From JAAFIP01 sp963775085 (GTDB lineage: Bacteria > Pseudomonadota > Gammaproteobacteria > Burkholderiales > Burkholderiaceae_C), in assembly GCA_963775085.1 (NCBI GenBank), contig CAVZHO010000008.1, positions 151,399-215,398 on the forward strand: a stretch of 64,000 bases of DNA, written 5' to 3'. Positions 34,563 to 42,500 of the stretch are shown here, piece by piece; position 1 is the stretch's first letter, and the number at the start of each line of letters is the position of its first letter. The position numbers and the translations under genes are program-made. The notes beneath the pieces were generated by a model. The model saw only the letters and a list, made by a program, of their open reading frames with translations, had not been told where the DNA came from and ran no database searches.

Positions 34563-35872
34563 TGCAGTTGTCCGTCTACGTAGTGGGCCGCGAGGTAGCC
34601 ACGCTGGAGCAGTCTGGCGACTTCAAGAGCGTGCTCACCTACCACCCCCAAGTGGCGCAGGGCGATTTTGTCTCGCTCACCATGCCCGTGCGCACCGAAT
34701 CCTATGTGTGGGACGACCAGTTGCCCCCCGTGTTGCAGATGAACCTGCCTGAAGGCTATTTGCTGCAAGTGCTGCAAGAGCAGTTTGGCCCGTACATGGG
34801 TGCCAGCCCAATGGCTCTGCTGTCCGTGGTGGGGCGCAACATGGTGGGCCGCTTGCAGGTAGCCGCACCAGGCGCAGACCTGCGCGAACCCGCCCAGCCC
34901 ATAGAGGTAGCCGCGCTGCTCAAAGGCGACAACTCCGAAGCCGCCTTTGCCGCCCTGGTGCGCCAGCACGCCACCAGCGGCGTGGCTGGCGTGGTGCCCA
35001 AGTTTTTGGACGCGCAGACCGAAGCGGTCTCCGTTCGGGCTGAGCCTGTCGAAGCCCTCGCGCAGCACCCAAAGGCCAGCCTCGTCACCCGCCGCCACAT
35101 CATCAAAGGCTCCAGCGCCCAGCTGCCCTTTGTAGCCCTGAACGAACACCTGTGCATGCAGGTAGCCAGCCGCGTTGTGCCCACCGCCAAAACCGAGGTA
35201 TCTGACGACGGCCAGGCCCTTGTGGTACACCGCTTTGACGTAGACGCGCACGGCCAAGCCCACTGGGGCATGGAAGACTTTTGCAGCCTGTTAGGCCTGC
35301 GCCCCGCCGCCAAATACGACACCACCTGGGAGCGCATAGCCCGCGCCGTGCGCGACCACGTGCCCGGCGACCGGCGGCTGGGCACCTATCGCCAACTGGC
35401 CACCACCCTGCTGCTCACCTACGCGCTGCGCAACGCCAACTGCCACGCCAAAAACCTGGCCCTGCTGCACACCAGCCGGGCCGACGTGCACCTGTCCCCC
35501 ACCTACGACATGCTCAGCACCAGCGTGTACGCAGGCTTTGCACACAACCCGCCCGGCATCGAATTCATGGGCAAAAAAACCTGGACCCCCGGCAAAAACC
35601 TGCAAAAGTTCATCGCCGCCACCTTCGGCATCCAGCCCAAAGAACAGCAGCGCATGGTGCAAGCCATCAGCGACGCCGTGGCCGATGGTGCCCCGCAGGT
35701 GCGCCAGGCCATGCGGGCGCATCCAGGGTTTGAAGACATCGGCAAACGGATGCTGCTGGCATGGGCCGAAGGGGTTAATGGACTGCGTGACCAGCGTGTA
35801 TACGCCGTGGGCGATTGGGCTGGCCATAAAGCCTTTGAAGACTTCTCACCGCCGCCCAAACAAAAATCCTAA
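34559..35872 (+). CDS. hipA: HipA-family kinase toxin with a REP-derived insert
   Basis: A 437-residue HipA-like Ser/Thr kinase. The N-terminal Couple_hipA domain (YVVGREVATLEQSGDFKSVL, then PVLQMNLPEGYLL) precedes the kinase core. The catalytic region reads LRNANCHAKNLALLH and metal binding SPTYDMLSTSVY. The segment SVRAEPVEALAQHPK at about residue 157 is encoded by a REP-like sequence (35031-35057) and is an insertion between domains. Related HipA proteins phosphorylate a tRNA synthetase and cause persistence; the target here is unknown. Confidence 0.87.
   Translation: MMQLSVYVVGREVATLEQSGDFKSVLTYHPQVAQGDFVSLTMPVRTESYVWDDQLPPVLQMNLPEGYLLQVLQEQFGPYMGASPMALLSVVGRNMVGRLQVAAPGADLREPAQPIEVAALLKGDNSEAAFAALVRQHATSGVAGVVPKFLDAQTEAVSVRAEPVEALAQHPKASLVTRRHIIKGSSAQLPFVALNEHLCMQVASRVVPTAKTEVSDDGQALVVHRFDVDAHGQAHWGMEDFCSLLGLRPAAKYDTTWERIARAVRDHVPGDRRLGTYRQLATTLLLTYALRNANCHAKNLALLHTSRADVHLSPTYDMLSTSVYAGFAHNPPGIEFMGKKTWTPGKNLQKFIAATFGIQPKEQQRMVQAISDAVADGAPQVRQAMRAHPGFEDIGKRMLLAWAEGVNGLRDQRVYAVGDWAGHKAFEDFSPPPKQKS
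35031..35057 (+). repeat. REP-like element inserted in frame in hipA
   Basis: CCGTTCGGGCTGAGCCTGTC followed by GAAGCCC is the common REP-type palindrome of proteobacterial intergenic regions. Here it is translated as VRAEPVEA. Confidence 0.7.
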
Positions 35873-35910
35873 AATTCCAAGATAGGTCGATCCCCTTTGT
35901 TGGGAAAACG

Positions 35911-35956
35911 CTAGGCACTATATATTTAATAGCTGCTTACGCTATATGCCATTGGG
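35911..35956 (-). repeat. dispersed repeat copy 7 (subtype A), overlapping the fic stop codon
   Basis: CACTATATATTTAATAGCTG continues as CTTACGCTATATGCCATTGGG. It supplies the last codons (NGI) and the stop of the minus-strand fic gene. Confidence 0.75.
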
Positions 35957-37444
35957 TGTCAACAGCTCAAACTGCACCCGCGAGCGTTCAAACGCATTGC
36001 AGCGTTGCATGGTGGCAATCACCTGGTCAATGTTTTGATAATCAAAAGCCGCCGTCCAGGTTTGAATTTTCTGCATGGCGGCGATATACGGCAGCGGGTC
36101 ATGCGCGCGGGTGAGCAAGCGCAGGCAGTCTAAATATTCTTCCCTGAACAGCGTGGGAACGATGATGCGGCACGCCCCCACCGCCGTCAGCTCGGCGTTC
36201 ATTACCAGGCGCGCCAGCCGCCCGTTGCCGTCCGCAAACGGGTGCACCTCAGCCACCAAAAACATCGCCAGCAAAGCCCGTGCTGTGCCTACAGGCACGG
36301 ACGGCAAAATTTTGGACCCCTCAACCAAAGTGCCGCGCACCAGCAAGGGGTCTACAAACTCGGTGTTGCCTGCGCGGTTAGCCCGCGTCTTGAACTCGCC
36401 TGGGCCTACCTCTGGGCGCTGCGCCATTTGGTCTGCATGCCTGGCGCGCAGCTGGGCTAGCACCGGCTCGCCCGCTGCCAGCGTCTGCATCGCCCAGGCC
36501 GGGCTCACCGCCTGGCGCAGCACCCCCATGATGTCGTGCGAATCTTTCGGCCTGTCGGCAATCGGTTTGCCATCCAGCGCAAAGCCCCGTGCCTCTTGCA
36601 CGTCAAACTCGGTGCCCTCAATAAAGTTGGAAAAGTACGACTCCAAAAAAGCAAAATGCGTGCGCGCCTGCGCACTTTGCGCCACCTCTGCGGGCTGGCG
36701 CAAAGGCTGCGCGCGCAGCGCTGCGGCCAGCGTCTCCAGCAGTGCCAGCCGCTCCGCGTCATACGGTATGCGCGCGGTGCGCGCCTTGCCAGCCGCCGTG
36801 GTGAGCTGTGAGGCGCGGGTGCGCAAAATGCTGCCCACCAAAGCATCCAGCTGGGCATACTCTTTGGCAAACCCTAGCGTGGGGGCCAGCGCACTAGCTG
36901 CCTCGCGTAGGCGCTGCAGCGCCTCTTCCCCGCGCGTGTCGCAAATGCTCAGCAGCCGCGCCTCTACCGCCGCTTTGCCCACCGCCTTTTTTGCCAGCCC
37001 CCGGCTTTGCGTCAGGTTCTCCAGCAGCAAGCGCGGCTCGGACGGAAAGTACAAATCTCGCCCCTGCATAGGCATGTCGCCCGCTTGCGCAGCCGCCCCC
37101 TTCAGCACAGCCACCGTCAACCCCGGCAGCGCTAGCGTGCGGTTGTACGTGCCGCTGAGGTAGAGCACACCCGCCTCAGGCAGCCCACCATTAAACGCAC
37201 TACGGTAGCCCAGCACCGCGCCCGGAAACAGCGCGGCCAGCACCCGCACCCGCTCGCGTGCGATCAGCGCGGGCCACTGCGCCTGCGGCGCGCTGGTGGC
37301 GATGCCCTTGGCCATCAACACCAACGCACCGGCCTGTAGCCTGCGCTGCACTGCCCGCGTTTGCGCACTGCTCAACTCGGCGTACAGCAGCAAAGCACCA
37401 TCCTGCGGGGCAGTCGTGCTTTTGGGGTTTAACGGGGTATTCAT
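35942..37444 (-). CDS. Fic/DOC protein with an N-terminal AbiEi-like region
   Basis: A 500-residue protein from the ATG at 37444. The Fic AMPylation motif is HPFADGNGRLAR near residue 408. The N-terminal 150 residues (RRLQAGALVLMAKGIATSAP, then ALFPGAVLGYRSAFNGGLP and SEPRLLLENLTQSRG) resemble AbiEi-type antitoxin domains, so toxin and regulator modules appear fused. Its stop lies in a copy of the dispersed repeat. The target of modification is unknown. Confidence 0.82.
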   Translation of the reverse strand: MNTPLNPKSTTAPQDGALLLYAELSSAQTRAVQRRLQAGALVLMAKGIATSAPQAQWPALIARERVRVLAALFPGAVLGYRSAFNGGLPEAGVLYLSGTYNRTLALPGLTVAVLKGAAAQAGDMPMQGRDLYFPSEPRLLLENLTQSRGLAKKAVGKAAVEARLLSICDTRGEEALQRLREAASALAPTLGFAKEYAQLDALVGSILRTRASQLTTAAGKARTARIPYDAERLALLETLAAALRAQPLRQPAEVAQSAQARTHFAFLESYFSNFIEGTEFDVQEARGFALDGKPIADRPKDSHDIMGVLRQAVSPAWAMQTLAAGEPVLAQLRARHADQMAQRPEVGPGEFKTRANRAGNTEFVDPLLVRGTLVEGSKILPSVPVGTARALLAMFLVAEVHPFADGNGRLARLVMNAELTAVGACRIIVPTLFREEYLDCLRLLTRAHDPLPYIAAMQKIQTWTAAFDYQNIDQVIATMQRCNAFERSRVQFELLTPNGI

Positions 37445-37463
37445 AGCGATTTGTCGCATTAGT

Positions 37464-37484
37464 GAATATTATTATTGCATATTC
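37464..37484. promoter_or_regulatory. inverted repeat upstream of the first fic gene
   Basis: GAATATTATTATTGCATATTC has GAATAT/ATATTC arms with a 9-bp centre, 20 bp before the fic ATG. It may be an operator for the AbiEi-like domain. Confidence 0.4.
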
Positions 37485-37550
37485 GTCGTGTTTTTAATGT
37501 CTTAAATATGTGATTGAATCAAAATGTCGCGTTATTGATGATTAATTACG

Positions 37551-37611
37551 CCTCTGTTCGATGTGCAGGCAGCTTGAAGGTCGCATAGGGCGACCTGAAG
37601 CAAGGCAGAGG
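37551..37611. other. long imperfect hairpin in the gap between fic and the Bro-N gene
   Basis: The ends CCTCTG/CAGAGG enclose CTTGAAGGTCGC and GCGACCTGAAGCAAG, which can pair through GGTCGC/GCGACC and CTTG/CAAG. There is no T run, so it is not a simple terminator. It could be part of a small RNA or a remnant of a mobile sequence. Confidence 0.35.
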
Positions 37612-37644
37612 TGCCCATGATTGCCATCCATCGTGAAATTACTT

Positions 37645-37687
37645 GCTACATATTTAATAGCTACTTATGTCCCAATGACAGGGACTA
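37645..37687 (-). repeat. dispersed repeat copy 8 (subtype B), supplying a stop codon
   Basis: GCTACATATTTAATAGCTAC continues as TTATGTCCCAATGACAGGGACTA. Its edge provides the stop codon of the truncated Bro-N gene. Confidence 0.8.
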
Positions 37688-37948
37688 CTGGCTTAAATGA
37701 CTGGTTTTTTTATCCGTAGATCCATCGGCGGCGGGCAATGTCAGTCGGTGACAGTTTGTCACCGGTTGGCTGCCTTCTAAACCCAGGCGGCGCTTGAGCT
37801 GATTCCAATATTTACGCGCAGTCAGGCTGTCCGCCTGCTGTGTCAGCACCTGCACCACATCCACCACAGAAAACCACCACACCTCAGCGGCCTCGTCAAC
37901 CACCCGGCGGATTGACTGGCCGTCAAACTCAGCGGGCAAGATTTTCAT
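37685..37948 (-). pseudogene. truncated Bro-N (phage antirepressor-like) gene with a LexA box
   Basis: An 87-residue remnant with the Bro-N core FDGQSIRRVVDEAAEVWWFS followed by VVDVVQVLTQQADSLTARKY, WNQLKRRLGLEGSQ and VTNCHRLTLPAADG. Intact relatives continue for another 150 residues or more; here the frame ends within a copy of the dispersed repeat. It is preceded by a near-consensus LexA box. It may still make a short SOS-induced peptide. A good ribosome-binding site (CAGGAGCC) precedes the ATG. Confidence 0.7.
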
Positions 37949-37989
37949 GGCGGCTCCTGTGGGCGAAGAAGCTTGAATTCTACCATAAA

Positions 37990-38009
37990 TACTGTATATT
38001 AAAACAGCT
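37990..38009 (-). promoter_or_regulatory. LexA box upstream of the Bro-N gene
   Basis: TACTGTATATTAAAACAGCT has the CTG-N10-CAG pattern (37992-38007) with an AT-rich centre, 42 bp before the Bro-N ATG on the minus strand. Confidence 0.75.
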
Positions 38010-38026
38010 ATTAGGTCAGTCTAGAC

Positions 38027-38073
38027 GCTACTGATTCAATAGCTGCTTACGCTAGATTTCATGGGTCTATAGC
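38027..38073 (-). repeat. dispersed repeat copy 9 (subtype A)
   Basis: GCTACTGATTCAATAGCTGC continues as TTACGCTAGATTTCATGGGTCTATAG. It lies in the gap between the Bro-N LexA box and the orphan antitoxin. Confidence 0.7.
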
Positions 38074-38140
38074 CAAATATTGGCACCTAAATCACGCCGC
38101 AAACAGGATGCAAAATTTCCCACTCGGTAAATTCTCAAAA

Positions 38141-38163
38141 GGTGGTCACAAACTGTGACCACC
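38141..38163. promoter_or_regulatory. operator-like palindrome before the orphan antitoxin
   Basis: GGTGGTCACA and its exact complement TGTGACCACC are separated by AAC, 18 bp before the antitoxin ATG. A related shorter palindrome occurs at 39393. Confidence 0.7.
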
Positions 38164-38180
38164 CCGCCGACTGCATCCCA

Positions 38181-38516
38181 ATGTTGAACCCCAACGCACG
38201 CAAAACCCTGGGCATCCAGCGCTACGACAGCGCCGACTACCTGCAAACCCAGGACGACATGCAGCAGTACTTTCAAGAATGCTTGCAGGCTGGCGACCCC
38301 GCCCTGGCGCAGCACGCCCTGGGCGTGATAGCCCGCGCACGCGGCATGGTGCAATTGGCCAAAGACACCGGCCTGAGCCGCGAGGGCCTGTACCGCTCGC
38401 TCTCCGCCGACGGCAACCCCGAGTTCGCCACCATCCTGAAAGTGGTCAAGGCGCTGGGGCTGTCGCTGCAAGTAGGGTGTAGCGCCTCCCGCCGCTTGAG
38501 GCAAGATAAGTTTTGA
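38181..38516 (+). CDS. orphan HigA/HI1420-type addiction-module antitoxin
   Basis: A 111-residue antitoxin from the ATG at 38181. It shows NPNARKTLGIQRYDSADYLQ, then DPALAQHALGVIARARGM and the HTH LAKDTGLSREGLYRSLSADG. Family members normally follow a RelE-like toxin of about 100 residues. No such gene lies upstream; that space holds a dispersed repeat and a palindromic operator. It is therefore a solitary antitoxin, perhaps left by toxin loss, or it acts on a toxin elsewhere. Confidence 0.78.
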   Translation: MLNPNARKTLGIQRYDSADYLQTQDDMQQYFQECLQAGDPALAQHALGVIARARGMVQLAKDTGLSREGLYRSLSADGNPEFATILKVVKALGLSLQVGCSASRRLRQDKF

Positions 38517-38541
38517 CAAATACAGCACCCAGTGCTACACT
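38513..38541 (+). promoter_or_regulatory. strong promoter of the RelE/Xre module
   Basis: TTGACA (38513-38518) and TACACT (38536-38541) are separated by 17 bp. The spacer holds the palindrome AGCACCCAGTGCT, a likely operator. Transcription would begin at about the ATG (38547), giving a leaderless or nearly leaderless messenger. Confidence 0.65.
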
Positions 38542-38546
38542 AAACC

Positions 38547-38936
38547 ATGCCAGAAAGCACCCATAACCCAGCCAGAGTCTTCAAAACCACATGGTTCAGC
38601 AAAGTAGCTAAAAAAGCTGCTATTCACGATAAAGAGCTTTGCACAGCGGTACGGCAGGCCATGCAAGGCTTGGCTGACGATTTGGGTGGTGGCGTGTTTA
38701 AAAAGCGTTTAAACGACAACATGCACCGCTCCATCATTCTGGCCAAAGCAGGCCGCTGGTGGGTGTATGAATATATGTTTGCCAAGAAAGACCGCGACAA
38801 CATTGACAGCGACGAACTGGCGCAGTTTCGCCAGCTCGCCAAAGGCTACGCAACGCTTAGCTCCCAGCAAGTGCAGCAACTGATAAACGACCAACATTTT
38901 GTGGAGATATGCCATGGCCCCCAAGCTCGTAACTAA
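38547..38936 (+). CDS. RelE-family toxin (PF06296-like)
   Basis: A 129-residue toxin of the cytotoxic translational-repressor type. It shows FKTTWFSKVAKKAAIHDKEL, then GLADDLGGGVFKKRLND and RSIILAKAGRWWVYEYMFAK. It is the first gene of a toxin-first module, with the Xre antitoxin overlapping its 3' end by 23 bp. It probably cleaves mRNA at the ribosome, inferred from the family. Confidence 0.82.
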   Translation: MPESTHNPARVFKTTWFSKVAKKAAIHDKELCTAVRQAMQGLADDLGGGVFKKRLNDNMHRSIILAKAGRWWVYEYMFAKKDRDNIDSDELAQFRQLAKGYATLSSQQVQQLINDQHFVEICHGPQARN

Positions 38937-39273
38937 ACTCGTAACTAAGCCCGTAACCAAACCCAAATTCAAATCCGATGCCTTCCAGGCCATCCACACC
39001 TCTGCCAGCGCGCTACTCAAAATCGGGGCCATAGACAAAACCACCATGCGCGGTTTTGACCAAGGCTGCTTGGCCGTGCCTACCGACATCCAGCCCCAGC
39101 AGATCAAAAAGCTACGCGAGCTACACCACGTTAGCCAGCCCATCTTTGCCCGCTACCTCAACACCAGCCAGTCCACCGTGCAAAAGTGGGAGACCGGCGC
39201 CAAGCGGCCCAGCGGCATGGCGCTCAAGCTGCTGGCCGTGGTGCAAAAGCATGGGTTGACCGTGTTGGCTTAG
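38914..39273 (+). CDS. Xre-family antitoxin of the RelE pair (NadS/HigA-like)
   Basis: A 119-residue helix-turn-helix antitoxin from the ATG at 38914. The HTH reads RELHHVSQPIFARYLNTSQS then TVQKWETGAKRPSG, characteristic of antitoxins encoded after RelE/HigB-type toxins. Its first residues are encoded by three 12-bp tandem repeats (38926-38961), giving LVTK-LVTK-PVTK. This unit could vary in copy number without a frameshift. Confidence 0.82.
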   Translation: MAPKLVTKLVTKPVTKPKFKSDAFQAIHTSASALLKIGAIDKTTMRGFDQGCLAVPTDIQPQQIKKLRELHHVSQPIFARYLNTSQSTVQKWETGAKRPSGMALKLLAVVQKHGLTVLA

Positions 39274-39277
39274 GTTT

Positions 39278-39321
39278 GCTACATATTCAGTAGCTGCTCC
39301 CGCGATATTCTATTGGGCTGG
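39278..39321 (-). repeat. dispersed repeat copy 10 (subtype A)
   Basis: GCTACATATTCAGTAGCTGC continues as TCCCGCGATATTCTATTGGGC. It follows the Xre antitoxin directly. Confidence 0.75.
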
Positions 39322-39392
39322 TGGCCAATAACATTACCAAACATCACTTCAAACATCTCAAACAGCTCCCGATCTGGCGCTAGTGCTCATAC

Positions 39393-39441
39393 TGGTCGCA
39401 CACTGCGACCACCTCGCCACACCCTGGCATCCAGCGCCACC
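39393..39441 (+). other. relic of an antitoxin operator and gene start in a 381-bp gap
   Basis: TGGTCGCA-CAC-TGCGACCA (39393-39411) matches the operator of the orphan antitoxin (38141) in layout and bases. It is followed by ACCCTGGCATCCAGCGCCAC, close to ACCCTGGGCATCCAGCGCTA of the antitoxin gene. The rest of the gap 39274-39654 holds repeat copy 10 and nothing else I recognise. Confidence 0.45.
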
Positions 39442-39654
39442 ACACTGGCCAGGCCACCGTGCAAACGGCGGAAACCTAATCGCATTTGGGTATTAGTTGC
39501 CAATAATATTTGCCAGAACGAGTTGTTTGCACACCAAAAAAGCGTACTGTCTGCCCAAACCCCGGCATGATGTCTGTACCAAATTGTCAGCAGGCAAGCA
39601 GCTCTCGGATGGCCACCCATACTTCATCACCCCGCACATGACCAGGGAAACCAC

Positions 39655-40725
39655 ATGAACGAGACAACACACCACGTGGTGCCCGCGCCTTTGGACACCC
39701 TGCACGCCGAACTGCGCAGCCTGATTGCCAGCAGCCGCCAGCGCCTGGCCGGTGCGGTTAATGCAGAGTTGACCCGGCTGTATTGGTCAGTAGGGCAGCG
39801 GCTGCGCACCGAAGTGCTGGGCGATGCGCGTGCTGGCTACGGTGCCAAGCTGCTGGATCAGTTGGGCCAACAGTTGGCCAGCGAGTTTGGCCGCGGCTTT
39901 GAGTCCCGCAACCTGCGCCGCATGGTGAAGTTTGCGGAAGGTTTTCCGGACGCGGCAATTGTGTCGACACTGTCGGCAAAATTGAGCTGGAGCCACATGG
40001 TTGCCATCGTCGCTCTAAAAAGCCCGCAGGCGCGCCAGTTTTATGCCCGGCATGCCGCGCAGGATGCGTGGAGCGTGCGCGAGCTAAACCACCAAATCGA
40101 CCGCAAAGCCTTCGAGCGCACCGAGCTTGCCGCTTTGCAGACCGACACACCCGTTCATGCTGAGTCGGTGGTTGCTGCCCACACCAACCCCGCCCAAGTC
40201 TTCAAAGACCCCTACTTTCTCGACTTTTTGGGTCTACGCCAAGGCCACGACGAAGCCGATTTAGAGGCCGCCATCCTGCGCCAGCTGGAAGCCTTCATTC
40301 TGGAACTGGGCCGGGGCTTTGCGTTTGTAGAGCGCCAAAAACGCATGGTCATCGACGGCGACGACTTTTATCTGGACTTGCTTTTTTACCACCGCCGCTT
40401 GCGCCGCCTGGTCGCCATCGAGCTGAAACTGGGCCGCTTCAAGGCCGCCCATAAAGGCCAGATGGAGCTGTACCTAAAATGGCTGGACAAACACGAGCGC
40501 CAACCGGGCGAAGAGGCCCCCATCGGCCTGATCCTGTGCGCCGAATCCAGCCGCGAACAGGTGGAGCTGCTGCAAATGCACAAAGACGGCATCACCGTGG
40601 CCGAATACTGGACCGAACTGCCACCCAAAGCGGAGCTGGAGCAAAAGCTGCATGCAGCCTTGCTTGAAGCGCGTGAGCGGCTGGCGCGGCGCGGGGTGTT
40701 GTTGGGGGACTTGGATGATGAGTGA
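39655..40725 (+). CDS. yhcG: YhcG-type PDDEXK nuclease (DUF1016)
   Basis: A 356-residue DUF1016 protein. The N-terminal helical domain includes RLYWSVGQRLRTEVLGDARA, then GFESRNLRRMVKFAEGFPDA and LSWSHMVAIVALKSPQARQF. The C-terminal nuclease domain has D-x(n)-E-x-K in DFYLDLLFYHRRLRRLVAIE followed by LKLGRF. Members occur in restriction and toxin islands, and the function is thought to be DNA cleavage. It stands alone, 40-100 bp from no obvious partner. Confidence 0.88.
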   Translation: MNETTHHVVPAPLDTLHAELRSLIASSRQRLAGAVNAELTRLYWSVGQRLRTEVLGDARAGYGAKLLDQLGQQLASEFGRGFESRNLRRMVKFAEGFPDAAIVSTLSAKLSWSHMVAIVALKSPQARQFYARHAAQDAWSVRELNHQIDRKAFERTELAALQTDTPVHAESVVAAHTNPAQVFKDPYFLDFLGLRQGHDEADLEAAILRQLEAFILELGRGFAFVERQKRMVIDGDDFYLDLLFYHRRLRRLVAIELKLGRFKAAHKGQMELYLKWLDKHERQPGEEAPIGLILCAESSREQVELLQMHKDGITVAEYWTELPPKAELEQKLHAALLEARERLARRGVLLGDLDDE

Positions 40726-40915
40726 TGACATGAAGGTCAGCAAAGGCTTGGGGTTCCCCGTGGTGGCGCTGCCCGGCGTGGGGCACATGCCCGCCAAGGG
40801 CGAAGACGAGCAGGAGGTCGCGCGGGTGTTTTATGTGGCGGCTGAGTGGGCTACGCAGAGGTTGGTAATTGGGGTGGGTGGGATGGGGGGGGGTGGCGGC
40901 AAGTTGGCCGCATGA
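40718..40915 (+). CDS. possible small protein, doubtful
   Basis: A 65-codon frame that overlaps the end of yhcG and ends in a glycine-rich run (GVGGMGGGGGKLAA). I recognise no family. It may be only a chance frame between two genes that converge. Confidence 0.2.
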   Translation: MSDDMKVSKGLGFPVVALPGVGHMPAKGEDEQEVARVFYVAAEWATQRLVIGVGGMGGGGGKLAA

Positions 40916-42498
40916 TCAGGCGTTCAACGGGCTGTAATGCTGAACCAGTGCGGCCACCAGGTTTTTACGCAAGCCATTAGGCTCGCTAAACCGTATTGCG
41001 CTCCAGTCTTTCAAATCAAATCGCACGTCGTTTGCTTCAATTTTCTTTTTGTCCTCGTTTTCCATCGGACTCCGATCTTTGTGCCAAATCAAAATTAGGT
41101 TTGCTATTCGCGTGCGTTGTTGCGCGGTGTTCAGACCGAATAGGTAGCCTATCTCGTGGTAGACATTTGCGTTGCCATATGTCAGATCGGCAATTACCAG
41201 CCCGCACTCTTCGATCTGCTCCATGATGGAGTCAGTAATTTTGTAACTGCGCCAAGTGTCAAATTCATCAACACGTATCGCTTAATTGGCAAAAGGCCTA
41301 AGTGGTGATCACGATTCACTTCGTCAATAGCGTCCTGAATTGCCTGAAAGGTCGCTTTTGTTTCGTCCCGGAACGCCATGGCAACAAAAACCTGTCGGCT
41401 CTTCGCCGTCTGTAACTTCTCAAAGATATTTAGCAACGCGACCGGCGCAATCTCACTTAAACCGGCGAGATGCCCCCGCACAATCCAATCGGTAAATCTT
41501 GCCAATCTGGCACGCGCTAGAGGCGTACTATCCAGCGCCAAATACACGAACGCAGCCAATAAACCACGGTTGGTACTAGCCTTTAGGGTGGCCTGCTTAA
41601 GGTAAATACCGTTGATATGCTTTAAGGCATCAAACACCTTAGCGACCCAGAGCGCATCCTCCAGCTTTTCGTCATCGAAAAGTTGTGCAATACCCAATGC
41701 GAAAGTACGGTGCAATTCAACCGTCGTACCCGCGTCTTGGCTTGAAAGCACATTGCCCAGCGCATCCAAAAAATGTAAATTTATTTTTGGCAGCAACATG
41801 CGGGCACGCACATAAGACTTGCCAAAAGATGGCTCCACTTCTAGCTTGTCTGATGGAAAAAGCGCTAAGTTTTCAGTTGTGCTGTCCAGAATCAACTTCA
41901 GGTTGTGCTCCATGTCCATGGGGCGCTGCTTGAAGTTGATGGTGTGAAATACCGCTCTGGAAAACCCCTTAGCCTGATCCACGTCGCCAAACAACACAAT
42001 ACAAAAAGGCACGCGATAGCGCCGCACAGTATCAGACATGGTAGCGCTGAGGCGGTGGTTCCCGTCAATGCGTTGCAACCGCGGCGCACCGTCTTTCACC
42101 GTCAAACTGCCATCATTCAAACGTTCACGCACTCGTGCATCCGATTTAGCTTTGGAGTCGGGTGCGTAGTACTGGGATGACAGCTTGATGCCAAGGGACG
42201 GCGTGTCTACCTTGAACGCTTGTGGCTTTGTACTCATGGACTGCAAAAAAAAACGGACTTCGTCAAGGTATTTGGCATCGGCAAAGTTGGCAGACAAAAT
42301 GACTTCTGGAAAAAATTTGTATTCACCGCGTTCCAAGTAGTCCCCCAGTTCGTCTGCCCGACCGTCAATCAAGGGTCGTTGGTAACTTCTGTCAGGTTCC
42401 GAAACATCAATCAAATCGCCCAGTGTGGCAAAGCCACGCAAACAGACAAAGTTTTCAAACGCTGTTTCGATTACGCCTCTGAAGGTGGTGGTTTTCAT
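40916..42498 (-). pseudogene. DGNHR (DndB/ParB-like) protein fused to a TIR-like nucleotide-binding domain, one frameshift
   Basis: The N-terminal part (from the ATG at 42498) has RIDGNHRLSATMSDTVRRYR (DGxHR motif) and FHTINFKQRPMDMEH, as in DGQHR/DndB-like proteins. A C-terminal domain starts SRQVFVAMAFRDETKATFQA and should continue IRVDEFDTWRSYKITDSIME then CGLVIADLTYGNANVYHEIG, the TIR-like or deoxyribosyltransferase-like fold. Restoring one base near 41278-41284 joins both frames into one protein of about 527 residues. It follows the restriction-modification gene with a 2-bp gap, so the two form an operon. Confidence 0.75.
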
Positions 42499-42500
42499 CT

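Noticed and set aside
37617..37700. Short frame MIAIHREITCYIF through repeat copy 8
   Set aside because: It is mainly repeat sequence and conflicts with the Bro-N remnant on the other strand.
33573..39321. Repeat copies as a CRISPR or integron array
   Set aside because: Spacing is irregular, orientation varies over the window, and whole genes lie between copies.
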